Part shown: one piece after another, positions 9,000 to 22,699 of the stretch
Layout: each line of letters starts with the position of its first letter
How positions within the stretch are numbered: position 1 is the first letter of the stretch
DNA from: Dickeya fangzhongdai
Lineage (GTDB): Bacteria; Pseudomonadota; Gammaproteobacteria; Enterobacterales; Enterobacteriaceae
Direction of reading: 5' to 3'
DNA: 64,000 nt
Assembly (NCBI RefSeq): GCF_002812485.1
Contig: NZ_CP025003.1
Location: forward strand, 2,976,001 to 3,040,000
Program-made: the position numbers and the translations under genes
The notes under the pieces: generated by a model
Databases searched by the model: none
What the model was told of the DNA's origin: nothing
Seen by the model: the letters and a program-made list of their open reading frames with translations, nothing else

Positions 9000-9315
9000 C
9001 CGACTCAAGCCTTGCAGCGGTGCCCGCTGCACACAATGACTCTGTGTTCTATTAACGGCAACGACATGCTGTTGTAAGCCGTCGCTGAACGCACCCTAAG
9101 CAAGCAGGACAAGCACATACCGGCGATTGTCCTGCTCACTTTCGGCAATGATTTTCAATCCGGCCAAACATTCAGCACTCGATACGGGGATGGCAACAAA
9201 ATACTTGTCATTGCATCAGTGCAAGGCCATAATAGCGCCCGTTCAAAACGGGAAAGGAAACAGCATGATTTATCATGTACTTACCTCAAATACCGATAAA
9301 TGAACGCTTCAATTT
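9000..9315. other. Intergenic region with a 10-bp inverted repeat before the second tRNA-Val
   Basis: No gene is seen in these 316 bases. A perfect 10-bp inverted repeat (agcaggacaa at 9103-9112, ttgtcctgct at 9127-9136) could end the acyltransferase transcript, but no T run follows. The tRNA promoter is probably within the last 100 bases. Confidence 0.5.
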
Positions 9316-9392
9316 GCGACCGTAGCTCAGTTGGTTAGAGCACCACCTTGACATGGTGGGGGTCGGTGGTTCGAGTCCACTCGGTCGCACCA
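9316..9392 (+). tRNA. valW: tRNA-Val(GAC), valW-like
   Basis: A 77-nt cloverleaf with acceptor stem gcgaccg / cggtcgc, anticodon GAC and encoded CCA. The D arm, anticodon arm and variable region are identical to the copy at 4008-4084, while the acceptor stem and T stem differ. An 8-bp inverted repeat (ctatagac / gtctatag, 9402-9427) lies just downstream, without a T run. Confidence 0.97.
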
Positions 9393-9556
9393 TTTCATGT
9401 TCTATAGACGTGCACTGATGTCTATAGTACCTTGAAAAAAAGAAAGTTTTCATCTTCTCCCCTTCCAGTAATACCTATCGCAGTTCTTCCGTACCCAATG
9501 ATTTTAAGTACAGGTTCAAGTCCATCCTGAATACGGATGAATTCGATTCCAGCTTG

Positions 9557-10954
9557 TTACTGAGCAGATGATGTCATTGAATGGCTCAGCCTTGAGCGTT
9601 CCCAATCAATCCGTTCAAACAAAATAATCGTCATCGCCGCCATTAATAGGTTAGTCATCGGAAATGCCCACCACAGGCCAGAGATACCTAGCGAGGTATA
9701 GTGGGATAATCCCCATGCCAGCGGGATCTGAATCAGCCATTGAGACACCAACGCCAGTGTCATGGTCGTCATGGTGCGCCCGGTGGCGCGAAAGGCGCCA
9801 TTTAGCGCCATCTGTAGCCCAATTAATCCATAACATGGCGCGATAATATGAAAGAAATTCGTCCCGTAATAAATAACCTGGATCTGATCGGGGGCGAATT
9901 GCCCAATAATGTAAGGTGCAAAAACGAACCCTATCAGGCCAATAGTGGTCAGGGTGAGAAATGAGATCGTTGCGCTCAAACGGCCAATGGCATGCGCACG
10001 CTTAAATTGTCCAGCGCCAACATTTTGTCCAACAAGCGTTGCTGTAGCAATTGACATACCAATGGCGGGTACAATAACCAGTGCATTAATATTATTAACG
10101 ACACCGTAAGCCGCCGTAACCGCCGTTCCCAGCCCTGTTACCAGAGACATCATCCCACTCGCGCCCAATGCATGAGCACACAGTTCAATTGACGATGGCA
10201 TTCCCAGCCGAACGACGGATTTAACCATATCCCATCTGGGTTTCATCGCACGAAAATAGATCTTAAGGCCAGTATGACCAAACCGTAACACCAGCAATCC
10301 AGCCGTCATCGCAATGCCTTGATTAATGAGAGTGGCAATGCCTGCCCCCGTTACGCCAAATGCGGGAATAATCCCATAACCAAAGATAAATAGCGGGCAC
10401 ATGATGGCGTTAAGAATCAGTGTACCCAGCGTAATCAATAATGGGATACGGACTTCGCCTGAGCCCCTCATCAAGGATTGCAGCATGGCAAAACCAAAGG
10501 TAAATATTAAGCCACTGATGATAACGCGCAAAAAGCTGAGTGCGAACGGAAAGACCTCTTCCTGAGTGCCGAGCGAATGCAACATCCAGGGGGCAAGAAA
10601 ATACCCTGCCGCCGAGATAGGTATTGCAAACAGCAACGACAGCATGAATACCTGCGCCGCAATATCGTTTGCATCCTGATGCAAACGGGCGCCGATGCAC
10701 TGTGCGACCAGCGTAGTGCCCGCTACACTCAAGCCAATACCCAAAGCAAAAGCAAGAAAAATGATGGGCTGACTTACCGATATCGCCGCCACGGATTTAT
10801 CACCCAAACGCCCTACCCAGAACGCATCAATCATGATGTATCCTGACTGTAAAAGATTAGCCAAAATAACAGGGACGCCTATTTTTATCAGTGAGCGTAA
10901 TATTGAACCTTGCAATAAGGCGTTTGGTTTTTCATCAATGAGTTCAGAAGACAA
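9557..10954 (-). CDS. MATE-family efflux transporter, probable exporter of the cluster product
   Basis: A 465-residue polytopic inner-membrane antiporter of the MATE superfamily, closer in appearance to DinF/NorM-like members than to the mdtK at 2473. Twelve hydrophobic segments are visible (PVILANLLQSGYIMIDAFWVGRLG at the start; GALNGAFRATGRT-like region near residue 395). The start is probably TTG at 10954: the motif AAGGGA is placed seven bases upstream and no ATG occurs in the first 40 codons. It is the last gene of the minus-strand biosynthetic series, with a 105-base gap after the MaoC gene. A role in export and self-protection is inferred from this position. Confidence 0.88.
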   Translation of the reverse strand: MSSELIDEKPNALLQGSILRSLIKIGVPVILANLLQSGYIMIDAFWVGRLGDKSVAAISVSQPIIFLAFALGIGLSVAGTTLVAQCIGARLHQDANDIAAQVFMLSLLFAIPISAAGYFLAPWMLHSLGTQEEVFPFALSFLRVIISGLIFTFGFAMLQSLMRGSGEVRIPLLITLGTLILNAIMCPLFIFGYGIIPAFGVTGAGIATLINQGIAMTAGLLVLRFGHTGLKIYFRAMKPRWDMVKSVVRLGMPSSIELCAHALGASGMMSLVTGLGTAVTAAYGVVNNINALVIVPAIGMSIATATLVGQNVGAGQFKRAHAIGRLSATISFLTLTTIGLIGFVFAPYIIGQFAPDQIQVIYYGTNFFHIIAPCYGLIGLQMALNGAFRATGRTMTTMTLALVSQWLIQIPLAWGLSHYTSLGISGLWWAFPMTNLLMAAMTIILFERIDWERSRLSHSMTSSAQ

Positions 10955-11059
10955 TAATTAATCCCTTAATGTCAATCGTTATGGAAAACTTACCGTTATA
11001 AACAAACAGCAAGCATGAAAAATTCATTCACACCATGCAGCCTCATTACAGGGTCATGG

Positions 11060-11608
11060 TTAAGGCGTCTTGGCCGTACCACTCCCCTGAAATATAAGAA
11101 GCTTACCAAGCAGCTCCTGACGGATTTTATTATCCTGGCCGATGGTAGAAATATGAATCGTCATCAACGCTCTATCCGGTTTGGCTGGGGAGATATCTAT
11201 TTCAGTAATTTTTGCCCTTATTCGTAATATATCACCGGGCCGCGTAGGGCGAAGCCAGTTGATCTTCTCCACCCCTTTACCAATGATGCCATGTGCCAGA
11301 GGCAAGCTTTTAACCAGTAGATTCATGGTAATACTTACGGTGTGCCAGCCGCTCGCCGCCAGGCCTCTGAAGATGGAATCCTTTGCCAGGTCATCGTCTA
11401 TATGAAAGGGCTGCGGGTCATATTTTATCGAAAACTCAGCTATTTCTTCCGCACTGACATAATACTCGGAACTATGAAAAACCTGACCGACTTTAAGATC
11501 ATCAAAATACAGCTTTGGTGGTCTTTCATCCCTTACGTCGCTTCCGATAAAGTACTCGTTAGCACTATTCACATAGCCGTTTAAATAACTTTCATCTCGC
11601 ATATCCAC
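11060..11608 (-). CDS. MaoC-like (R)-specific enoyl hydratase/dehydratase
   Basis: A 182-residue single hot-dog protein of the MaoC family, which adds water to, or removes it from, enoyl/3-hydroxyacyl thioesters. The catalytic Asp-His motif is present as YDPQPFHIDDDLA near residue 63, followed by the usual GLAASGWHT and IGKGVEKINWLRPTRPGD. A GTG at 11608 with GGGAG four bases upstream is the likely start; an ATG two codons downstream is possible. It lies between the P450 and the MATE genes. PKS module 2 has a dehydratase but no ketoreductase, so a trans-acting hydratase in tailoring or in the acyl-chain supply is plausible, though unproven. Confidence 0.86.
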   Translation of the reverse strand: MDMRDESYLNGYVNSANEYFIGSDVRDERPPKLYFDDLKVGQVFHSSEYYVSAEEIAEFSIKYDPQPFHIDDDLAKDSIFRGLAASGWHTVSITMNLLVKSLPLAHGIIGKGVEKINWLRPTRPGDILRIRAKITEIDISPAKPDRALMTIHISTIGQDNKIRQELLGKLLIFQGSGTAKTP

Positions 11609-11906
11609 GAGTCTCCCTTACCAACATGAACAGATCCGCCGGATGCCAACAGTTAAGCATTCCAATCAACTGTGTTTTCCATACGCAACCATTGGTTAGA
11701 ATTAAAGATATAAAACCTCTATACAAAAACAATCCAGTCGGTATTATCCCGCTCTCGCCACATACGAAAATTTTAAAATAATGAATAATTCCAATTACGG
11801 CGATACCGATAAGGATGTACGGATATCGCCGTCCCATTTCTGGTTATTTAAACTGTACTCCAGACTATATTCCACTGGTGTTGTCACCAGACTCCGGAGA
11901 AGAAAG

Positions 11907-13193
11907 TTACTCTTTATGAATAATGACTTTCAGATTTTCAAAACCATGTAAAAAATTAGAGTAATTACGCTCAGGCTCTTCCAATACCTCTATTCTGGAA
12001 AAACGCTTGAGAATTTCTTCCCAGATAATCGTCAGTTGCATTTCAGCCAGCCGACTGCCAATACAGGCGTGTATACCCACACCAAAGGAGAGATGCCGAC
12101 GGGCGCGCTCACGGTCGATGCTGAAGGTATCAGGTTCTTCAATCGCCGAGGCATCGCGGTTGCCAGACGCATACCACATCACGACACGGTCGCCTTTCTG
12201 GATGTTTTTGCCACGAATTTCAACATCGCGGGTGGCAACACGGCTCATAAAATTGACTGGCGGGTGAAAACGCAGCGTTTCCGATATCATTGGCATCACC
12301 AGCTTAGGATTGGCCTTGAGCTTGGCAAACTCGGCGGGATATTTATCCAGCAAGTAAAGGCTGCCTGAAATCGTGTTACGCGTCGTGTCGTTCCCACCGA
12401 TAATCAGCAGAACAATGGTGCCACGGTACTGCTCTAACGTCATATCGCGCGTGTCGGGGTGCTGGGCCAACATTGAGATAAGGTCATAGCTTGGCGGCGC
12501 ATTACGGCGTTTTTCCCACATTTCCTCAAAAACTTGATAGCATTTAACGGTTTCTTCCGCCTTTTGCTCCCAGCTTTTCACCAGACCATGTCCCGGCTCA
12601 AACATCAGTAGGTCAGACCAATACGTCAGCTTACGGCGCTCTTCAAAAGGAAAATCGAGCAGCGTTGCCAGCACCGTCGCCGTCATCTCCTTGGAGACTC
12701 GATCCACCCAGTCAAAGGGTTCGCCAATCGGCAAACCGTCGAGAATAATGCCCGCACGTTCACGCATTATCGGCGCCATTTGAGCCAGGTTGGAGGGAGC
12801 CACCGACGGTGCCGCCGCCTTGCGGTGTTTAGTATGCTCGGGGGGATCCATGGTAATGAAACCCACATTTTTCCGCCGCTCATGACCCAGAGCCTGCATC
12901 GCCGCTTCGAGTTTCTCCTTCTCTTCAAGCGATTTCAGATCGATATTCTGGGTGGAGGTGAAATCGTGGTAATTATTGCCAACCGTGCGAATATCGTCCC
13001 ACAATGTTACTGACCAGTAAGGCCCAAACTCACTTTCCGGCGTGAAATGCACCGGGTCTTCACGTCTGAGACGCTCAAACACCGGCAATTCAGTCGCATT
13101 CACAAACCGATCCCGACGCGCAGGGTTAATTTTCTCTAACGGGATAGCATTAACATCCTCAACAACATCCTGTAATTGTTTCGTCATTTTCAT
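11907..13193 (-). CDS. Cytochrome P450, CYP153-like
   Basis: A 428-residue soluble bacterial P450. The I-helix oxygen-binding motif is GGNDTTRN (near residue 265), the ExxR motif is SETLRFHPP (near 305), and the haem-ligand loop is FGVGIHACIGSRLAE with Cys near residue 378. The overall text (NATELPVFERLRREDPVHF, MWYASGNRDASAIEEPDTF, LAEMQLTIIWEEILKRF) recalls the CYP153 family, whose members hydroxylate terminal carbons of alkanes and fatty acids. It follows NRPS 3 after 137 bases. Oxidation of the polyketide or acyl portion of the product is inferred. Redox partners are not encoded nearby. Confidence 0.9.
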   Translation of the reverse strand: MKMTKQLQDVVEDVNAIPLEKINPARRDRFVNATELPVFERLRREDPVHFTPESEFGPYWSVTLWDDIRTVGNNYHDFTSTQNIDLKSLEEKEKLEAAMQALGHERRKNVGFITMDPPEHTKHRKAAAPSVAPSNLAQMAPIMRERAGIILDGLPIGEPFDWVDRVSKEMTATVLATLLDFPFEERRKLTYWSDLLMFEPGHGLVKSWEQKAEETVKCYQVFEEMWEKRRNAPPSYDLISMLAQHPDTRDMTLEQYRGTIVLLIIGGNDTTRNTISGSLYLLDKYPAEFAKLKANPKLVMPMISETLRFHPPVNFMSRVATRDVEIRGKNIQKGDRVVMWYASGNRDASAIEEPDTFSIDRERARRHLSFGVGIHACIGSRLAEMQLTIIWEEILKRFSRIEVLEEPERNYSNFLHGFENLKVIIHKE

Positions 13194-13330
13194 CCACTCA
13201 TTGTGTTTCTAGAGAATGTGCTATAGCACTGCCGATAGCGTGCCTCGATAGCGCTACAGCACGTAACTGCAGAAGGAGCCACCTGGCGAACCCTGCCCCG
13301 GCACCTTCCCTGGTACGCAAGCGCAAACCT

Positions 13331-16300
13331 TTATTGATCCGCACCTGCATGAACATACTGACGCCACCATCGCACCAGCTCGGTCACATGGGGGGCTTTC
13401 AACACCGTAAAGTGCTGCCCTGGCCCCGCGATGGTTTCAAGCTCGTTGGCCCAGCGGGCCCATGCCGCCGCATCGTCATGTCGGCGCTGAAGATCCGCTT
13501 CGGTATTCATCCACGGATCGCGCACCTGTATCAGGTTGACCTGTCCGTGGTAGTGCGCCGCCGGTAGATAATGCGTTTGTCTCGCGGCATAAAAGGTTTG
13601 CCACGGACCTTGCAGTAACCGTGAAGAGGAATGGGCCGGTATTTTCCCCACGCGATGAAGATGCCGGTGCACAGCCGACAGCATCGTTTCAATGTCGTGA
13701 CCGGCGTAAAGGGATTCATCCATCTCCAGCGCCATCTCTAAGGTGAAGCCGATGCTCTCAACGTACTCGCGCATGCACTCAGCCAGGCTCGGCGTGACGG
13801 CCGCCTCCTTGCCGCCAGACGGGGCTTCGGAATCGATCAGCGTCAACGACGCCACCCGGTAGCCTTGAGCCGCCAATCGGCTCGCCATCTCGAAGGCCAC
13901 CTGCCCGCCAAAAGAGTGACCAAGCAGGTGAACGGGCGTCTTCTCGCCGATACCCGCCTGACGCATCGCCGCAAGGTTACGTATCGCCGCCGCCTCAACC
14001 GACGGATCCGGTTCGCCAACCCCGTCGATCCCTTTCGGCAGCAGACCATAAACCGGCTGCCCGCCGGGCAACGCCTGCACGAACGGCAGGAAGTCCGTGA
14101 CGCTCGCGCCGGCTCCAGGCACACAAAACAGCGGTGTGCTATCGGCGGTACCTTTTTGCAACGTAATGAGCGGCTTGAAATCAGCCGTCGCGGCGAAAGT
14201 CTGACCTGCTGCCGGGCGTTGCGGCTCACCGGCGTCTATCGAGTGAGTGAGCGCGTTGAGCTGGTTTATCGGCGCATCAGGGTTGGCGACCATCGCTTCA
14301 AGCGTTGCGAGGTAGCCGGCCGCCATGCGCTCGGCCGTTTCCCGGCGAAACAGATCGACGGCATATTCCAGAATGCCCTCCATCCCCAGCGGCTCCCCTT
14401 CCTCGCTATATTTTTCATACAGCATGACATAGAGATCCCACTTGGCATTCCCGCTGTGGGCGGGGTAGACCTGCGCCGCCAGACCGGGGACCGCAAAGGT
14501 TTCCGATGGGGCGTTTTGCAGGATCATCATGGTCTGGAACAGCGGATAATGCGACGGCGAGCGCACCGGCAATAACTCACCGACCAGTTTCAGGTAAGGA
14601 ATATCCTGATGACCATACGAACTTAACGCCTGCGTGCGTACCCGTTCGAGCACCTCATTAACCCGGGGCGTTCCAGAGGTATCAACACGCATCACCCACT
14701 GCGTCAGGAAGCATCCCACCAGATCGTTCAACGCTTCGTCGCTGCGCCCTGCTGAAACGGCCCCCAGCGGGATATCCTCGCCTGCGCCAATCTGGGTGTA
14801 ATAGATGCCGAGCGCCGCCTGCAATACCATCGACAGCGTCATGTTGCGCTCACGCGCCAGGGTACTCAGCCGCTGGTGCAAACGGGCAGTGATCTGCAAA
14901 GGCAGCATCTCACCGCGATAGCTGGGTTTTTCCGGCCGCGGGTAATCTTCCGGCAACGCCAGCGTCGCGGGTAAGCCCGCGAGCGTTGCCTTCCAGTACG
15001 CCAATTGCTCGGCAAATACGCTGTTCGGGTCATCAGGAGAACCGAGCAGTTCACGGTGCCACACCGCGTAGTCGGCATACTGAACGGGCAGCGGGGTGAA
15101 CTGTGGCGCGTGACCGGCGAGACGCGCCTGATAAGCCTGCGTGAGATCCCGAGTCAGCGGCGCCAGTGAAAACGCATCACAGGCAATATGGTGGAATAGC
15201 ATCACCAGAATGTGCGTCTGCGGCCCCACCCGGAGTATTGCAGGGCGAAACGGCAGATCAACCGACAGATCGAACACCGAGGTAATCGCCGCAAACACCG
15301 CCTGTTGAGTCTGTTCTGCGCTCACTTCCGTATACGGGATATCCAAATGTACGGCGGCAAAGGGCTCGATCACCTGCACCGGTTGCCCGTCCACCACGGC
15401 AAAACGGGTGCGCAGTGGCTCATGGCGTTCCACCAGATCGTACAGCGCGGCGGTTAACGCCGCCTGATCCAACTCGCCTTCAAGCGAGACGACAATCGGC
15501 GTATTGAGCGATGAGTTATCACCACGCGTATTCTGCCCAACCCACATCAACTGCTGGCCGTAGGACACCGGCACCGGTTCTGGACGCGGCTCAACTTTCC
15601 TTAACGGCGGGCGCACGTTGGCGTGATCATCAAGCTGTTTCGCCAGGCTCGCCACCGTCGGGTTTTCAAATAGCACGCGCACCGGAAGTTCAATACCCAG
15701 CCTGGCGCGAATACGCCCGATCAATCCGGTAGCCAGAATCGAGTGTCCGCCCAGCGCAAAGAAGTCATCGTCAATGCCGACTTGCGGCTGCTGAAGTAAT
15801 TCGGCATACAGCTCGCAAAGCACCGCTTCGCGCGCATTGCGTGGCGCCCGATAGGTGGAGGCATCACTGAACTCAACCGCTGGCAGCGCCTTGCGATCCA
15901 CTTTGCCGTTAGCGGTAAGCGGGAATTGCGCCAGCACGACGATACGCGCGGGCACCATGTAGTCAGGCAAGCGCTCGCTGAGGTAATCCCGCAGCATTTC
16001 CTCAAGGGATATCTCCTCAGCGAATGCCGGCGCAGAAGCCTGCAAGTCCGCGCCGACGACGTAGGCCGCCAGACGCTTGCCGCTGCCGTTATCCACCGCC
16101 AGCACCAGCGCGTTATCGACCTGTGGATGTTCGGTCAGACGCGCCTCAATCTCGCCCAGCTCGATACGAAAACCGCGCAGCTTGACCTGTTGATCGTTAC
16201 GCCCCACAAAGATCAGGTTGCCATCGTCCTGATAGCGCACCAGATCGCCGGTGCGATACAGGCGGGCGGGCGAGTCGGCCACAAACGGATTGGTCACGAA

Positions 16301-19104
16301 ACGCTCGGCAGTCAGGTCATCACGATTCAGATAACCCAGCGCGACGCCGTCCCCGCCGATATACAGCTCGCCAATGGCGCCTAATGGCACCGGATGCCGA
16401 TGCTTATCCAGCACGTAGAGCTGGGTATTACCGATGGGGCGCCCGATAGGAATGCCGGCGGCATGGGTCGCCACGTCATGGATCGGATAGGTGGTGGCAA
16501 AGGTGGTGGTTTCAGTGGGGCCGTAGCCATTCACCAGCTTCGCCGACGGCACCGTGCGCAGCACCTGAGCAATAATGTTCGGATCGAGCGCATCACCGCC
16601 GATAAACAGCGACGTGAACTGGGCGAGAACCGGGGTCAGCTCGTTATAAAGCTGATTGAACAAGCCCACAGTCAGCCACATCTGGTTCACGCGCTGATGC
16701 TGCAGAGTGCGCACCAGCCGTGCCGGCGTGAGCAAGGTCTCCTGATCAATCACCACGCAGCTGCCGCCATTGAGCAACGGCGCCCAAATTTCCAACGTGC
16801 TGGCGTCAAAGGCGGTGTTGGCCGCCAGCGCCATGCGATCGCCGGGCGCAAAAACACCGACGCCGCTGTTTATCACCAATCGGTTAATGGCGTAATGCGG
16901 CACCACGACGCCTTTCGGTACGCCGGTCGAACCGGAGGTGTAGATGATATAGGCCGGCGCGCTGGCGGAAACCCGCACCTCTACCTTGTCGTCACTTACC
17001 GCGCCGTCACTTACCGCGCCGTCGCTCGCCTGCGCCGCCTCGGGGCTATTGACATCAATCACCGGCAGGTTGATGGCCGCCGCCGGCTCTTGGTGGGCAT
17101 CGCTTATCAGAAAGCGAGCAGAGCAATCCTCAATAATCCACGTTAAGCGCTCTGGCGGCGCCAGCGGGTCCAGCGGCACGTAAGCCGCGCCCGCCTTGAG
17201 TATCGCCAGCGTCGCCGCCAGCAATGCGCCGCTACGCGGCAGCAGCAGCGCCACCGCGTCCCCCGGCCGAACGCCACGGGCAATCAGCGTCTGCGCCAGA
17301 CGGTTGGCACGCTGATTCAGGCTGCAATAGCTAATCTGCTCTTCACCCTCAATCACCGCCACCGCTTGCGGTGTACGTAACACCTGCTGTTCGAACACGC
17401 GGTGGACGGGTTCCTGCGCGGGATAAGACGCCGCCGTCGCGTTCCAGTCAACCAGCAGTTGGGTGCGTTCGCTGACCGGGAGAATCTCCAGTTCATGCAT
17501 CGGTGTCGCGGGATTGCTGTCCAGCGCCTCGGCCAGGCTTGTCATGGTCTGCTGGAGATAGCCAATAATCCGCTGCGCTGATAACGGCGCCGCTGCGAGC
17601 ACGTTCAAACGCAACGTCTCACCAAAGTCATCCACCGACACGGTCAGCGGGTAATCGGTACGCTCTTCAAAGCCGTGCCATTCAACGTCATCACGTTCAC
17701 CGGACACATCCACGCTTTCGTCTTCAGCCTGCTGGTTGTGGCGGTAGTTGAACAGCACATTGAACAATGCCGTTGGCGGTGCAATCCCGCTGCAACGCTG
17801 GGCCAGACTGAGTGAAGCGTGTTCATGACTCAGTAATGCCGCCAGCCGCTTGTGCGTTAAGCGCACACTCGCTTCCACGCCCACATTCCCCAGATCAAGG
17901 CGGAGCGGTAGCGTATTAATGAACGGCCCCATGATCTGATCGGCTCCCTCCCCGGCCTGCAAACGGCCCAGCAGGATGGTGCCGAACACCACCGTATCGC
18001 TGTCGCTGGCGCGCGCCATCACCTGCCCCCACACCAGATGACACAGGCTTCCCATACTGACGCCGAGGCGACGCGCATGCGCGCGCAAACGCGCGACAAC
18101 AGCCGGTTCGACATTCTGGCGCAGTTCCACCACGCTGGCGTTGTTTGCCGTTCCCGTCGACATGCCGAGTGCAAGGGTCGGGGCATCAATGTCACCCAGC
18201 ATCTGACGGAAAAATTGCTCGTGCTCCGCCTCCGTCGTTCCGTTACGCACGCTGGCGATCAGGCGGCGGAAGGGTTGCGGCGCGGGCAATTGCTGACCAC
18301 GGCCCAGCAGAAACGCGGTAATGTCCTGAATCATGATCTGCAATGACGCGATGTCATCGATCAGATGATGCAGCAACATCAGCATGTCAAAGCGCCCGCT
18401 TTGCGGGTCCTGCGCGGTATACAAACTCAGCAGCGGCGCCTGAGTCAGGTCAATACGGTAATGCGATGGATGATAGCGTTCGACCAATTGCGCCATAATC
18501 GGACCCTTGGCCGGATCCAGTTCAATTTCAGTGAGCTGCACGCGTGCCTGACGCAGCACCACCTGTGCCGAGCGCGACAACCCGCGCGAAAAAAACGCCG
18601 TGCGCAGAATGTCGTGCCGATTTACGGTTTGCTGAACCGCCTGCACGTATTGCGTCATCACCTCGCGGTTCGCCAGCGAGATCCTAGCAAACTGCAGGTA
18701 AGGGTCGCCCTTGTCGCTTAACTGGTGCAAAAAGAGGATCCCTTCCTGCAACGGCGTCAATGCGTAGATATCCTGCACATTCGCCACACCGCCCGGCACA
18801 TTGGCGACAATATGCGCGATATCGGCCTGAGTCAGATCAATCAGCGGCAGCATATCTGGCGTCAGGTGGGTGGTCGCCGGCGTAATCCGATTCACCGGCG
18901 CGTTTGAACCCTGATTCCCGCCTTGCGAGGACAACGTTCTTCCCTGGCGCAGGGCGTCAACGAGAGCCGGTTTGTGCTCCCGCAACGCCGCCTTGATATC
19001 AGGGGTCAGCGACCCCTTTGCTGCCTTGATGACCAGCGCCTCACCATCAAGCGATAGGGCGATGTTGGCCTCATCCAGTGTCTGCAAAAGGTCATCAAAA
19101 TCGA

Positions 19105-19108
<4 letters not shown>
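13331..19108 (-). CDS. NRPS 3: TubC docking-C-A(Val-like)-PCP-C-TE
   Basis: A 1925-residue terminal nonribosomal peptide synthetase. In order: N-terminal TubC-type docking domain (1-58); condensation domain with HHLIDD near 246; adenylation domain (A3 motif YTSGSTGVPKG near 725); carrier protein with GGHS near 1122; second condensation domain with HHIACDAFS near 1305; thioesterase with GHSFGG near 1731. By alignment to GrsA the pocket residues are D-A-L-W-F-G-G-T-F-K, eight of ten equal to a known valine code (DAFWIGGTFK). The second C domain is followed directly by the TE, with no second A domain or carrier. The start overlaps the NRPS 2 stop by four bases (ATGA), implying translational coupling. 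It should add a Val-like residue and release the chain. Confidence 0.94.
16991..17020. repeat. 15-bp tandem repeat in the NRPS 3 adenylation domain
   Basis: Two exact copies of gtcacttaccgcgcc, with a degenerate third copy following, encode a repeated SDGAV in a loop just before the A3 motif of the adenylation domain. The frame is kept. Confidence 0.9.
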
Positions 19109-22596
<3,488 letters not shown>

Positions 22597-22699
22597 TCTT
22601 TATCCTCCGTGATACTAACGTGTAGTCGATAGTGATTGACGTAATGCAATGCGACGAAACCGTCAGGGCCGTCTGGCAAAAATGTGGGAAATAGCCTGC

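Noticed and set aside
4085..9315. Integrase-driven genomic island with att sites at the tRNAs
   Set aside because: No integrase gene and no direct repeat of the tRNA 3' end at the other boundary were found; only the shared tRNA core is repeated.
13217..13265. Imperfect palindrome (gtgctatagc...gctacagcac) between NRPS 3 and the P450
   Set aside because: No T run and several mismatches; too weak to call a terminator or operator.
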